64,000 bases of DNA, from NCBI GenBank assembly GCA_944989445.1, contig CALYLW010000991.1, positions 124,501-188,500 of the forward strand, given 5' to 3'. The DNA is from Ampullaceana balthica (lineage: Eukaryota > Mollusca > Gastropoda > Lymnaeidae). Under the pieces are notes generated by a model. It did no database searches and had not been told where the DNA came from. It was given only the letters and a program-made list of their open reading frames with translations. A program made the position numbers and the translations under genes. Numbering within the stretch: the first letter of the stretch is position 1; every line of letters begins with the position of its first letter. Below are positions 1 through 20,963 of this stretch, one piece after another.

Positions 1-226
1 GATCTTTAAAAAAATTGTTCAGAGCAAAATACTTTGAGGAAGAAATACACTAACAGTAATTGTTACTAAAGCATGTAGGGTTTTTACCCAAATGAATATC
101 TACAACACACACAGGAACACGTTATATCTCCCTCTACACCGCTCAACGATTTCTACGACTTTTTTTCACGCCCATACTGAAGATATGGGTCCCGAAAAAA
201 ACGCACCCGGGTGTTATTTGCGAGAC
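1..226. other. No gene seen at left edge
   Basis: AT-rich sequence with no coding or RNA signal. A short open frame at 92-277 runs into the 55-bp repeat that follows and resembles nothing I recognise. Confidence 0.5.
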
Positions 227-400
227 GTCGAGTTCAATACCAACTATATACAGATTCAAATCGTGCCGAGCGTTTAAACACGTCAAGTTCACTACCAACT
301 ATATACAGATTCAAATCGTGCCGAGCGTTTAAACACGTCGAGTTCAATACCAACTATATACAGATTCAAATCGTGCCGAGCGTTTAAACACGTCCAGTTC
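227..400. repeat. 55-bp tandem repeat, about 3 copies
   Basis: The unit begins with GTCGAGTTCAATACCAACTA and recurs at 227, 282 and 337, with a broken fourth start near 392. Copies differ by only a few bases. It lies just left of the LINE fragment and does not look like coding sequence. Confidence 0.9.
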
Positions 401-429
401 ACTTAAACGGGCATTTAGCAAAGATGAGC

Positions 430-2718
430 TGGAAACAGAAGAGGACGAAAAATGCCCATTAACAAACTGCCTCTGGAAACGAAGTAAATACCAAACAATG
501 GGCACCTCATACTGAATTATTTACCCAATCTTTCACTAAGTTTGGTTTGCAGACAACGATTAGTAAGTGCAAAGCTGCCAAAGCACCAGGAAAGAACAAA
601 GTGAACATTAAAAGATAATAAACATTGGCACTATAGCAATGTCCACGCTAGTGAATGTCATTAACAGGGAGTCAGCCACGGGTGCCCTGAAGAGAGATTG
701 TCTGACCACAACATTGTCCTGATTGTCAGCCACGGGTGCCCTGAAGAGAGATTGTCTGACCACAACATTGTCCTGATTGTCAGCCACGGTTGCCCTGAAG
801 AGAGATTGTCTGACCACAACATTGTCCTGAGTGTCAGCCACGGGTGCCCTGAAGAGAGATTGTCTGACCACAACATTGTCCTGAGTGTCAGCCACGGGTG
901 CCCTGAAGAGAGATTGTCTGACCACAACATTGTCCTGATTGTCAGCCACGGGTGTCCTGAAGAGAGATTGTCTGACCACAACATTGTCCTGAGTGTCAGC
1001 CACGGGTGCCCTGAAGAGAGATTGTCTGACCACAACATTGTCCTGATTGTCAGCCACGGGTGTCCTGAAGAGAGATTGTCTGACCACAACATTGTCGTGA
1101 TTGTCAGCCACGGGTGCCCTGAAGAGAGATTGTCTGACCACAACATTGTCCTGATCGTCAGTCACGGGTGCCCTGAAGAGAGATTGTCTGACCACAACAT
1201 TGTCCTGATTGTCAGTCACGGGTGCCCTGAAGTGATATTGTCTGACCCCAACATTGTCCTGATTGTCAGCCACGGGTGCCCTGAAGAGAGATTGTCTGAC
1301 CACAACATTGTCCTGATTGTCAGCCACGGGTGTCCTGAAGAGAGATTGTCTGACCACAACATTGTCCTGAGTGTCAGCCACGGGTGTCCTGAAGAGAGAT
1401 TGTCTGACCACAACATTGTCCTGAGTGTCAGCCACGGGTGCCCTGAAGAGAGATTGTCTGACCACAACATTGTCCTGATTGTCAGCCACGGGTGTCCTGA
1501 AGAGAGATTGTCTGACCACAACATTGTCCTGATTGTCAGCCACGGGTGCCCTGAAGAGAGATTGTCTGACCACAACATTGTCCTGATCGTCAGCCACGGG
1601 TGCCCTGAAGAGAGATTGTCTGACCACAACATTGTCCTGATTGTCAGTCACGGGTGCCCTGAAGAGATATTGTCTGACCACAACATTGTCCTGATTGTCA
1701 GCCACGGGTGCCCTGAAGAGATATTGTCTGACCACAACATTGTCCTGATTGTCAGCTACGGGCGCCCTGAAGAGAGATTGTCTGACCACAACATTGTCCT
1801 GATTGTCAGCCACGGGTGCCCTGAAGAGATATTGTCTGACCACAACATTGTCCTGATTGTCAGCCACGGGTGCCCTGAAGAGAGATTGTCTGACCACAAC
1901 ATTGTCCTGATTGTCAGCCACGGGTGCCCTGAAGAGATATTGTCTGACCACAACATTGTCCTGATTGTCAGCCACGGGTGCCCTGAAGAGATATTGTCTG
2001 ACCACAACATTGTCCTGATTGTCAGCCACGGGTGCCCTGAAGAGAGATTGTCTGACCACAACATTATCCTGATTGTCAGCCACGGGTGCCCTGAAGAGAT
2101 ATTGTCTGACCACAACATTGTCCTGATTGTCAGCCATTGGCGCCCTGAAGAGATATTGTCTGACCACAACATTGTCCTGATTCCCAAATAGAATAAGCAA
2201 CACGAACTCCATAACAACTAACGCCCGATGTCCCTGACATCGTGGTTTGGAAAAATAGCTGAGAGAATTGTTAATTCTTGACTCTTTTGTCTATTGGATA
2301 ATAAAAATAGTATGAATCACAATTAAGCGGCTCCCGGAAGGTAAAGCAGCCGATTGATCAAATGCTCCGTATTCTATTCCATAACAGATGGGCTTCAGAA
2401 ACAAATGCATACTGCGGCAGAATGTTTAGACATCCGACAGGTTTATAACAGGGTCTTGAGATCAAGTCTGTTTTCAAAGTTACACTTACAAGCGCTTGGA
2501 GTAACAGCAAACATGCACAGGTGGATCCAAGCGTTTCTTACAAACCGGGGATCGCAACAACATATGGCAGTGAAACCCTTGGGACGAGAACGTTGTACCA
2601 GGGACTACCCCAGGGATCAGCCCTCATTTGCACACTCTTCCTTCCAACGACCAGCCTGGTAAGCTGGGTCCCAGTGCAGCTATGTATGCTGACGATTTGG
2701 TCATCTATAGTCTTAGTC
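430..2718 (+). pseudogene. Non-LTR retrotransposon reverse transcriptase fragment with internal minisatellite
   Basis: Decayed middle part of a LINE ORF2, readable by joining frames. At about 568-615 there is a KAAKAPGKNKV-type motif (start of the RT domain). The INR segment follows at about 636-665, and then the 54-bp array, whose last copy runs on in frame through VLIPK, NKQHELHNN, RPMSLTSWFGKIAERI (2170-2275). DIRQVYNRVLRSSLFSKLH (about 2430-2490) matches the palm motif around the first catalytic aspartate, LPQGSALICTLF (about 2600-2640) is the next RT motif, and MYADDLVIYS (about 2682-2712) is the catalytic YADD box. Several stops and frameshifts make it inactive. The clade is uncertain; a Jockey/CR1-like group is likely. 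Confidence 0.88.
671..2182. repeat. 54-bp minisatellite, about 28 copies, derived from LINE RT codons
   Basis: The unit starts GTCAGCCACGGGTGCCCTGA and is 54 bp (18 codons), repeated about 28 times with few substitutions. Because 54 is a multiple of three, several frames stay open on both strands, which gives long spurious reading frames. In the plus frame each unit reads about GCPEERLSDHNIVLIVSH. The last unit continues as IPK then NNxRPMSLTS, the standard LINE RT segment downstream of the G-x-P-E-E-W motif. The array is therefore an in-place expansion of RT coding sequence, not an independent gene. Confidence 0.92.
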
Positions 2719-2880
2719 CACCCAGCTCCGAATGGGTAACTAACACTTGTTAGAGGAATAAAGGTGGTTGGGAATAGCTCGGAACCCTCATAGCCGTGGC
2801 CTGTGAACGCTGCATCACTTGCCAACACACTGGCATGGCAATAATCTTCTGAATAGAAGGAGCGTCTGTATATATATGAC
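2716..2880 (+). repeat. SINE 3' half fused to LINE fragment
   Basis: From CACCCAGCTCCGAATGGGTA to AGAAGGAGCGTCTGTATATA this matches the 3' part of the complete SINE at 20661-20940, including the CCTCATAGCCGTGGCCTGTG block. The tRNA head is missing. Instead the sequence changes directly from the LINE YADD region to SINE body at about 2716-2720, in the same orientation. Confidence 0.82.
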
Positions 2881-3658
2881 AATTTGAAAATAAACCCCAA
2901 AAAAACATTGTAAAAATACAAAACATTTCACCATTTTTATAACAATACAGATAATTGTTTATTACTGTGTTTCGCAACTAAAGGAACCATATTTTACTTC
3001 ATTTATAGGCGAACAATTCATACCAGTATTTCCATGTTATCAAATTGTACTACTATAAACATAACCGCGGTTTTAGCCCATAAGAAATCGCTTAAAATGT
3101 ATTTAAGAAACAAATATTAAGCCTTTGAGAAATTATTTTTAAAATATGCCTATAATAATTTGTCATGGATTTCTTCGTAACGATGTTGCCTGTAAAGTCA
3201 TCGGAATTTAATATCACTAATTAATTGTTGATTTTATCAATTCTATAAAACGCACAGGATAAGAAACATTTTTTATCAAAGAAAACTCAAGCTATAAAGA
3301 CAGTGAATAATGGTGGGATATGTGACTGTGAAAAATTGTTATATACTTTTATAAAGCGGTTTCAAGGGAGCTTACAATATCGCAAAATTATGACAAGCTA
3401 AAAAATCACTTTATAAATGTCAGAACATTTTAAAGGGCCATGCAGGAATCATAACAGAATATCTAATTTCCTTTTTTTTTGAAAATTGTTTTCTTTTTGC
3501 TTTTTATTGTTTAACTTATAAAAATGTAATATGCATGAAATATATAAAGTTGTAAACACACAAAAAAAGTTGGCTTTATTTTATTCAAATATAAAAAGTT
3601 TATACAACATTGTGTGGGATTAATAATTATAACACATTATCGGAAGCTTTTTTTGTAA
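2881..3658. other. AT-rich intergenic, nothing recognised
   Basis: Very AT-rich DNA with homopolymer runs. I see no coding exon, RNA gene or transposon end here. Confidence 0.5.
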
Positions 3659-3879
3659 TTTGGAGCCAGTGGCGTAGCTAGAGGGGGGTGGTGGGGCGGT
3701 CCACCCCGGGCGGCACACATTTAGGGGCGTAATTTTTGGGCATTTGAAAAGTGCAACCTATTCCGATAACCACCCTTTTTCTTTTGAAGGGGGAAAACCA
3801 AGGTGAAACAAAAATATTCGTAATTTCTAGTCCTATTTATCGGACTCCCACAACATTTGTTTGATTACATAGTGGATGT

Positions 3880-5215
3880 GTGGATGTTATAAGTAACGCA
3901 AAACCGTTCAAAAATTTAAAAACACTCAAAAAAGGTATCGATTTGTTTGGAAAATTAAGCGGTATACGGTACGACCAGATGACGCTTTTATGTGAAAACT
4001 ACACAAAAAACACATCACCGCTTGGGCCAATAATGGGCAATTATGGTGTTTCCGTGCAATTTCGACATTCGCAGAATGATTCGCGAACAAGTACCTACAA
4101 TTCATGGTGGTTCAAATATTGTGTTTAACTTGCAAGTAGTAACTTATATAAAATATGGGTAATTTATATTCATGTTTGAGTTTTCAGAAAATTATTGTAA
4201 GGTACGTTATTAAAAATTAAACTTATTTTATTTTTATTGCATTAAATAATGTGTGTTTTTCATTAAAATACGGTTATTCATTAAAATGTTACCCCTATCC
4301 AACGAAAGTAATGTGTAAATAATTTGAATTCGTCTATTTTATGGAACATTATTAAGATTTATGGCAAGAACATGAAAATATTCAAATGTCTCCGTTAATA
4401 AACACCACGATAAGCAAAAAATAATTTCGAAAAGACATACTTTTTAATTGAGATCTAAAGAAGTAACTAGTAAAACAAGATAAGACGCTTAAATTTTACT
4501 CAATTCAATTCAATCTTTTCCTTTTCTATGTTATCTCATTTTATAATTATGAGAACCCGTCATTTTTTTAATAAATTAATGCAAACCCTTTGCATGGAAC
4601 AAAGGGATTGTGCTAATACAAAACGCTCTTATATCAGTAAAAAAAATTCTAATGAATTCAAGATATCAACTGAACGCTAAGTTAGAAGGATAAAGAATAT
4701 GAGTGGGGAAAATTAAGAAGACGTGGTTCTATCTTTAGAAAGAAAAGTACAACAGGAAATTTTTTTATCCGTGGATGGAATTATAACAGAAAATAAAAGA
4801 ACGCTTTGATGAGTTGCAAGTACTTGCAAGAAAATATTCGTATATAATACCATGTAAACTACTAAATGAAGCCTTTGAACATCAAATAAATTACTTTATT
4901 GACATTGATAAAGAACAGTTCAATACTGAAAAAAAGGCTCCAGGTTTTTATAACTTACCTAACTACAAGAATAGGCATTATGAATTTTTTCAACAATTGC
5001 TATCAGTGTCGCTAGTTGTGAAAGGAGCTCTTCCAAAGTGAAGTTGATAAAAATTATCTTCGTTCCACAATGAGCGATTTAAGACAACAAAATCTTGCAA
5101 TATTGTCCATAGAACAAGATATTACAAATAATTTAAATTTTGATAGCATAATACACGATTTTTTTATTATGAAAGTTAGGAAAGTAAATGTAAAAAATAG
5201 GATTACATACTAATT
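3880..5215 (+). pseudogene. hAT transposase remnant (ZMYM1-like), C-terminal dimerisation domain
   Basis: The clearest part is 5018-5200. ERSSSKVKLIK is followed, after a one-base frameshift, by NYLRSTMSD, then LAILSIEQDI and FDSIIHDFF, in the order of the hAT C-terminal dimerisation domain seen in ZMYM1-like transposases. Upstream, 4796-5017 carries an ERFDELQVLARKYSYIIP-like stretch that fits the preceding helical region. The 82-codon frame at 3880-4128 is probably an older transposase piece but I cannot place it. Stops and indels rule out a functional enzyme. Confidence 0.85.
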
Positions 5216-5545
5216 TATACACTTTCTTTGTTTGTAAAAACATCATTTATTTATAAATATAAAATAAAAGAATAGTAATTGATAATGCTTTTTTTGGTTT
5301 AAATTTGGAATATTTTTGTCTCCTTTGCCTGCAACCTCAGTAACTTTCTTGTGGCTTTTAAAAATATATAGTGTAGTTTTATAAATGTGTATTTATAGGT
5401 ATATCATCTTATGCGGCCTCTTTAATTACTGCTTACATAAATATGGCATGCAATGGTAAACATTTTCCCCACCTTTACTTCGTTTCAATTACAATTATTT
5501 ATCATGTTTATTAATTTATAAAAACTATCATACAATCGCTTATTT

Positions 5546-5970
5546 GCCGTCCATAAATGACGTCACGCAATTTTGGCTGATTCCCCCCCCCCTCCACCAC
5601 ACGTCGCCACAAAACTTAGACCCCTTCTTCAATAATAATGTCATAAGGTTTTAACCCCCCTTCCACCATAAAAGCTGTATTTTCTATTTGAAAATATGCA
5701 TGTTTCAAATCATTTTTTTTTCATTTAAGTATGTTTTTAGTGCAAGGTTGCACAGTAATGTCGTAACACGCGTTTTACGTAACGTCGTTAAATAAAGTGT
5801 CAGTAATCAATATTTAAGTTGAAATTTTATTTAAAGTTGTGCGTTTTGACGTGAAGTCACATTTCTCAAACACACCCCTCTCGTCGCACATCGTAACAAA
5901 CGTATAACTCCCCCCCCCTTTTTTTTGTTTTTTGTTTTTAAGGTTCGTGACGTCATTTATGGAAGGTCCG
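5546..5970. mobile_element. CRE-bearing MITE (GGGGCCGTCCATAAATGACG family) nested in hAT
   Basis: Begins CCGTCCATAAATGACGTCAC and ends in the inverse, GTGACGTCATTTATGGA. The interior has C-rich tracts, a TTTGAAAATATGCATGTTTC block and a TGACGTGAAGTCAC block shared with copies near 20.3, 22.8, 23.5, 31.7 and 32.9-34.1 kb. It is inserted inside the hAT at 3667-6029. The superfamily is not certain. Confidence 0.8.
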
Positions 5971-6037
5971 TAAAAAGGGCGGCACATTTGAGACCGCCCC
6001 GGGCGGCAAAAGTTCTAGCTACGCCACTGTTTGGAGC

Positions 6038-7646
6038 CCAACATAAAGTGTTTACTTTGCCTAATCTTATTATACTAGTGGTTTCCTTTTAGTAAATCCT
6101 CCATGTGAATAAAGGTCTTAGTAAAATGTGTCCATTTTAAACATAAATCTTTTCAAACTTTCAAAAATATATTGGTCTTAATTAATATCTTAATTTTTTC
6201 CGATATAAGATTTTAAAAATTAAGTAAAGCTTTTAAATTATTGTTTTGTGTCTGCAGCGTGTAACTGAAAATGAACCTATTTTCAAATCTCATTAAATAT
6301 GCATTAAAATAATTGTGAAAATCATTTAACAGCCTTATATTGTACAAAACGATGAATAATATCTGAACAAATATATATAATGGCATATATGCATGGTCCT
6401 ACATGGACATACCCACAATGACATATAATTATATATATATGAAAAACAAATAAAGTCATTAGTGGTTGACTTTCTCGTGTCTCCGAAATGAACTCATACA
6501 GTTGCATATTTCCTTTACAAATAGTTTTCTGAATGACCAAAATTTGACTTCACTAATGTAGCAAACATATGTATCCACGACGGAACATAAAAGCAATATT
6601 CTGGTGAGCTACAGCGTCTGTGTTTAATGTGACAACAAAAGTTCACCTCTTTATAGTGATATCAATTATTTCCCATATAAGGTGTTACATTGACCTCCCA
6701 TCACCCTCCCCCTTTTTCATGGCCAGATGCAGATTTCTTTTTTCGAATCTGATTATAAAATTATAACAAAGAAATGCGAAAGTACTTCATTCGGGGCAAT
6801 GTTTCAAGAAAAAGTCAATAAGAAAATGAACACGAAACACACTAGAGACTGATCTTGAGCTAATATTCATGTAATGACAACGAAGTGTTGTTCAGAAATA
6901 TTCAGTCAATATCAAACTGGACATGAAATTTGGTTGCATCGTTATTGAAACAGATTTTCTCACAAGGTGTAAGACTTGTTGGTACAGATCGTGTGTATGT
7001 AAGATAATGTTGGATGATATCAGACTAATTGAAATGATCGGATAGAAATGAGATTTTACGTTAAAAATCTACCGCACAGATATTTTTGCATCTACTTTAG
7101 CACGTCTTAGTTTTTTTAATATTGATTCTATCAAACCATGTTTATGACAAAAGAACAGAGATATATGTCAGGGAAATATTATAGTTAATGGGGGTTTCCC
7201 GATGTGTAAGTATTTTTACTAGTCTGTGGTGCGCTGCTCATTGGATTGAACACTATGACGTAACATGAGAAGATGTGACGCGTGATATTGAACGAGATGT
7301 AGGGACGGTTGATAGTCTATAGTCAGTTAGAAATTTGCTGTTGCTGCGTGCGGAAGGACATTGTTGGATAATATTAAATTTATGAATGTTATGATGATTT
7401 TGGAGTTACTTTGAGACATAGCCTGTCCTTGTGGTCATTACAATTACCCAGACAATGACGTAACAATATCCAAGTGTAAATTTTGAAACAAACCAATGAT
7501 ATTACTCAGAGCATATAATCATCTCATATGACTTGCTTTCTAGTAGTATTCTTATTTAGGCCAGCATTCTTCGTCTTGTCGTTATCATTTCAAATTGTTT
7601 AGGATCCAAACTGTTTTTCTTAAATGCTTTTTTGCACCATCGAATG
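6038..7646. other. Intergenic, includes 3' flank of lectin receptor gene
   Basis: No exon is recognised. The region lies downstream of the minus-strand receptor stop codon and should hold its 3' UTR. I could not identify a convincing polyadenylation signal by eye. Confidence 0.5.
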
Positions 7647-17099
<9,453 letters not shown>

Positions 17100-17698
17100 C
17101 GTGTGATATAATTTAATTTCTGTTGTACTTATGAAATTCATTAGACTATATAATTTTCACCAGTCTTTCAACAATATCTTTATTTTTCAGTCCAAATTGA
17201 TGAAATGGGATTTAATATTTTTATATACTGTATCGTATATTATATAATAGAATCGCAATTGTTTTTAAATTAAATACAACAGCAAATGCTAGTTTCTAAT
17301 ATAAGAAAATTGTAATTAGATGTTAAAAAAACACAATGAAAGATTTTAAATATAAAAAACGTGATGACTTATCGTTTCTAATGCCATAATTTAAACACAC
17401 ATGTCTTGAATTTAAAGTCTCTGGTGAAGAAAGTGATTTATTGTTGCACAGATTTCGTTGTCTGCATGTAAGAGTAAAGAGTATCGTGTAAAAAGAAGTC
17501 GTTGTTCTCACACACGTTTGTGCAAGTTAACTTGAAATTACGACACTTCCGCCAACACATTGTGCGATTGTTTACGGTGACAATGACTGGCCTATAGCGT
17601 CATACAGAAGAACAAAAAAACAAAGAAACAAAGAGGCGGCAGTCAATTAAAGGCTGACAGCGTAGATAAAGCTTTTAAAAATAATAATAAACGTTGAC

Positions 17699-17892
17699 CA
17701 GTGGCGTAGCTAGGAATTTGTATGGATTAGGGGGCCCGGGTGGCTTGACCTCTTTGGGGGGGGCCCTGCTTACATGGCGGTGGCGTAATATATAATGTAA
17801 AAAAAATTCTTACACTCTTTTGGGGGCACCTCTCAAGTGGGGGCCCGGGGGAACTTTCGAATTAGGACCCCCCTCTCCTAGCTACGCCACCG
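17699..17892. mobile_element. 194-bp hAT MITE
   Basis: TIRs CAGTGGCGTAGCTAGGA and TCCTAGCTACGCCACCG; flanks ACGTTGAC and ACTTTGAC match at 7 of 8. Its termini match those of the larger hAT at 3667-6029, so it is probably a deletion derivative or relative of that family. It sits about 600 bp upstream of the lectin receptor start. Confidence 0.9.
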
Positions 17893-18194
17893 ACTTTGAC
17901 GTAAATTGTGTGCTTTTTAAAAGACCAAAGAAACTCCAAATGCTATAACGTAGTAAATTGTATTACGCTCTGATGTCTTGTATTTTAAAATATTATTAAT
18001 CAATTATATTAAAGGTTCTCACATGTTTACAAATTTTGGTTTTTGCACTTGTTTCAGTCTTAAGAATTATGATTTCTTTGTATGCCTCTTTATCATTATA
18101 GTTATTCTTTATGCTTGTTACTTTGTTTCAATCTATGTAAATTAAATCTACAAGTTATCATGTCCTGGTGTCAATGAATGTGTCATCAAACCTG

Positions 18195-18640
18195 TATATA
18201 TGTATGTATTTATGTATGTATGTATGTATGTAGATATGTGTATATAGGTATGTATGTATGTATTCATGTATGTATGTGTGGATTAATGTATGAATGTATG
18301 TATATATGTATATATGTATGTATGTATGTATGTATGCATGCATGCATGTATGTGTGTATGTATGTATGTATGTATGTATGTATGTATATTCATGTATGAA
18401 TAATGTATTATGTATGTATGTATGTATGTTTGTAAGTATGTATGCGTGTATGTATGTATTTATGTATGTATGTATGTATGTATGTATGTATGTATGTATG
18501 TATGTATGTATGTATATATGTATGTTTGTATGTATGTATGTATGTATGTATGTATGTATGTATGTATGTATGTATTTATGTATGTATGTATATATGTATT
18601 TCATGTTTGTATATATGTATGGATGGATATATGCATGTAT
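18195..18640. repeat. (TATG)n microsatellite, about 450 bp
   Basis: Imperfect ATGT/TATG tetranucleotide tract with scattered substitutions. The long frames it creates are artefacts. Confidence 0.97.
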
Positions 18641-18689
18641 GTATGTGACTATATGTGTATGGGAGAAAGGTAAGTACGACTAAGAATTA

Positions 18690-18828
<139 letters not shown>

Positions 18829-19740
18829 TGTTGCTTTTTTTCTCGGATGATATTGTTTTTCGCCACAGTAACATACATGACAATATTGTACATGAAACAT
18901 CTGTAAGCCTCACAACACTATCACAGCGGTGTCACCATTGTTGTGACATCCAATTCAGAAGTACGCTGCCATGTCCGGCGTTTGTTGAGTAGTTATGTTT
19001 ACAGTTGGAGAAGGGGGGGGGGTAAGTGGTCGGGGTGGTTAGGTCGAAAGTAGACACAGAAGAATGTTAGCGTAGATGAGAAGTTGTGGTAAATTAAGAG
19101 TGTCACAAATAGAGCTACTAGAACAAAGAAATGTAAAATTATATATTATTCATATATGTATATATGGGTAATCCTGCAGGTTTGGCACGTATATTATTTC
19201 GCAGCGAATTTTAATTTTCAAGTTTAAACTTAGGTTTTTATTTAGTAAATGCATTAATATATGTTATATTTTAGCTATTAAAGCGCTAATTTTTAAGGCT
19301 TTTTAATTTCTAAGGCATTTTGCGGCTCTCAACGATACATAATCCGAATGAGAACCATCCATTTTGTTTATCTAACAACCTGCTTGCCAGATTTTTTACC
19401 TTGACAGACTCATGCTAAAATAAATTTACTTACTGAAGAAGGTTTTTTTAAGTATCCAGAAACCAGGGATGAAACAAGAAATTTTAAAATATAATATCTT
19501 ATTGAGTCATTAATTCATTAATAATAAAGATGAAAAAGAGTTTGCGTCTAAGAAATGTCTAACTAAAGCTGCTAAAAAGATTGTAATGGGAAGAAAGGGA
19601 TGGGGGTCAGTTTATTCTGACGATGTGGGGGGGAAGGAGATTTTATTAGCCAAAAAAAAGTATTCAATATTTTTCTTTAATTAATTGCACAAGAACTTTC
19701 GGCACTGCGATGCAATAGGGATTTTGATTTTAGTTTTGTT
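18829..19740. other. Intergenic, nothing recognised
   Basis: AT-rich with short G runs. No coding or transposon ends that I can support. Confidence 0.5.
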
Positions 19741-19759
19741 GGACATTTTGAAAGATTCT

Positions 19760-20045
19760 TAGGGGAATTCCTTTAGTTAGGGGTCTGTCAATAAATTAGG
19801 CGTCTGTCAATAAATTAGGCGTCTGTCCATAAATAAGGGATTTGTACATAAATTAGGGGTCTGTCCATAAATTAGGGGTCTGTCCATAAATTAGGCGTCT
19901 GTCCATAAATTATGAGTCTGTCCATAAATTAGGGGTCTGTCAATAAATAAGGCGTCTATCCATAAATTAGGCGTCTTTCCATAAATTAGGGGTGTGTCCA
20001 TAAACTAGGCGTCTATCCATAAATTATGCGTCTGTCCATAAACTA
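19760..20045. repeat. 19-bp minisatellite, about 15 copies
   Basis: Unit about GGGGTCTGTCCATAAATTA with variants (GGCGTCT, GAGTCT). It lies 220 bp before the MITE that begins GGGGCCGTCCATAAATGACA, with which it shares the GTCCATAAAT core. Confidence 0.93.
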
Positions 20046-20265
20046 CAGCCCAGGTCTGTGGGAGGGGGGAGTAAATATGACGAATACAGATGAAATCGAG
20101 ATGATTGGGTAGAATGGTTAATAAAAAAAGGGGGAACTTTAAGCGAAATGTCTTTTTAAGAACTTAAAAGTAAAGACACAAATACGTATCTTGGAATCAG
20201 CCCTCGAATTAGGTCCTTGCTTAAAATAAAAAACGTACATGAACATCAACTTGTACAATTTCCTT

Positions 20266-20963
20266 GGGGCCGTCCATAAATGACAACAAGCAACAGGGGG
20301 GTCACACATTTATGACGAGGTAAATGGGAGGGAGGGTGTTTTAAGTCTGTGACGTCACATCGAAATGCGCATTTTTAAATTAAAATTCCACTTAAACATT
20401 TAATTGCTTACACTTTATTTAATGACGTGTTTACATGGCTTCAGGCGTGTTACGATATTAGAGTGCAGCCGTACACTAAACTAAATACCAACTTAAATAA
20501 TGAAACAAAAGTGATATGAAACATGCTCATTTTCAAATAGAAAATATGGCTTTTATGGGGGGGGGGTTAAAACTTTGTGACGTCATATTGGAGGGGGGAA
20601 TCTAAGTTTTTTGTGACGAAGTGTGTTAAGAGGGGAGGGGGCCAAAATCTCGTGACGTGAAACGGTGGTAGAGTGGCTGTGCGCTCGACTGGCGTACCGA
20701 TGGTCACGGGTTTGAATCTATGTGAAGGCAAGGATTTGTTCCCGGGGCCTAGGGCGTCCCTGAGTCACCCAGCTCCGAATGGGTACCTAACACTACATGT
20801 AGTTGGCTGGGTAATGCGTGGAACCCTCATAGCCGTGGCCTGTGAACAGTGCATCACTTGCCAACAGATCATCCGTCATGGTCTGTGGACACAATTATCT
20901 TATGCTTAGAAGGAGCGTCTCTATAGATAAGATAAGAAGATAAAAAAAATTATGAACGGCCCC
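20266..20963. mobile_element. CRE-bearing MITE copy, interrupted by a SINE
   Basis: Starts GGGGCCGTCCATAAATGACA and ends ACGGCCCC at 20963. The interior matches the family in inverse orientation, with TGTGACGTCACAT at about 20349 and GTGACGTCATAT at about 20579. The SINE at about 20661-20940 interrupts it just before the right terminus. Confidence 0.82.
20661..20940 (+). repeat. tRNA-derived SINE, full length
   Basis: The head has an A-box-like TGGTAGAGTGG (20666-20676) and a B-box-like GGGTTTGAATC (20708-20718), spaced as in a tRNA promoter. The body contains CACCCAGCTCCGAATGGGTA and CCTCATAGCCGTGGCCTGTG. The tail is AGAAGGAGCGTCTCTATAGA followed by GATAA repeats. The tail matches the 3' end of the LINE at 21704-22178, its likely partner. 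Confidence 0.87.

Larger units (their letters stand above)
3667..6029 (+). mobile_element. hAT DNA transposon, decayed, with 8-bp target duplication
   Basis: Terminal inverted repeats CAGTGGCGTAGCTAGA at 3667 and TCTAGCTACGCCACTG ending at 6029 are flanked by identical 8-bp duplications TTTGGAGC (3659-3666 and 6030-6037), the hallmark of hAT insertion. The 2363-bp element also has GGGCGGCACA-type subterminal sequence at both ends and contains transposase remnants and a nested MITE. Internal stops and frameshifts make it non-autonomous now. Confidence 0.95.

Noticed and set aside
671..2182. Regular array resembling a CRISPR locus
   Set aside because: Units are contiguous and nearly identical with no variable spacers, and the host is an animal. 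The same holds for the 57-bp array at 43580-44378.
698..2191. A 497-codon repetitive open frame and several minus-strand counterparts
   Set aside because: The 54-bp unit is divisible by three, so frames stay open on both strands; the flanks show decayed LINE RT. Not host genes.
18158..18683. MYVCMYVC and YIHTYIHT low-complexity proteins
   Set aside because: Translations of the (TATG)n tract only.
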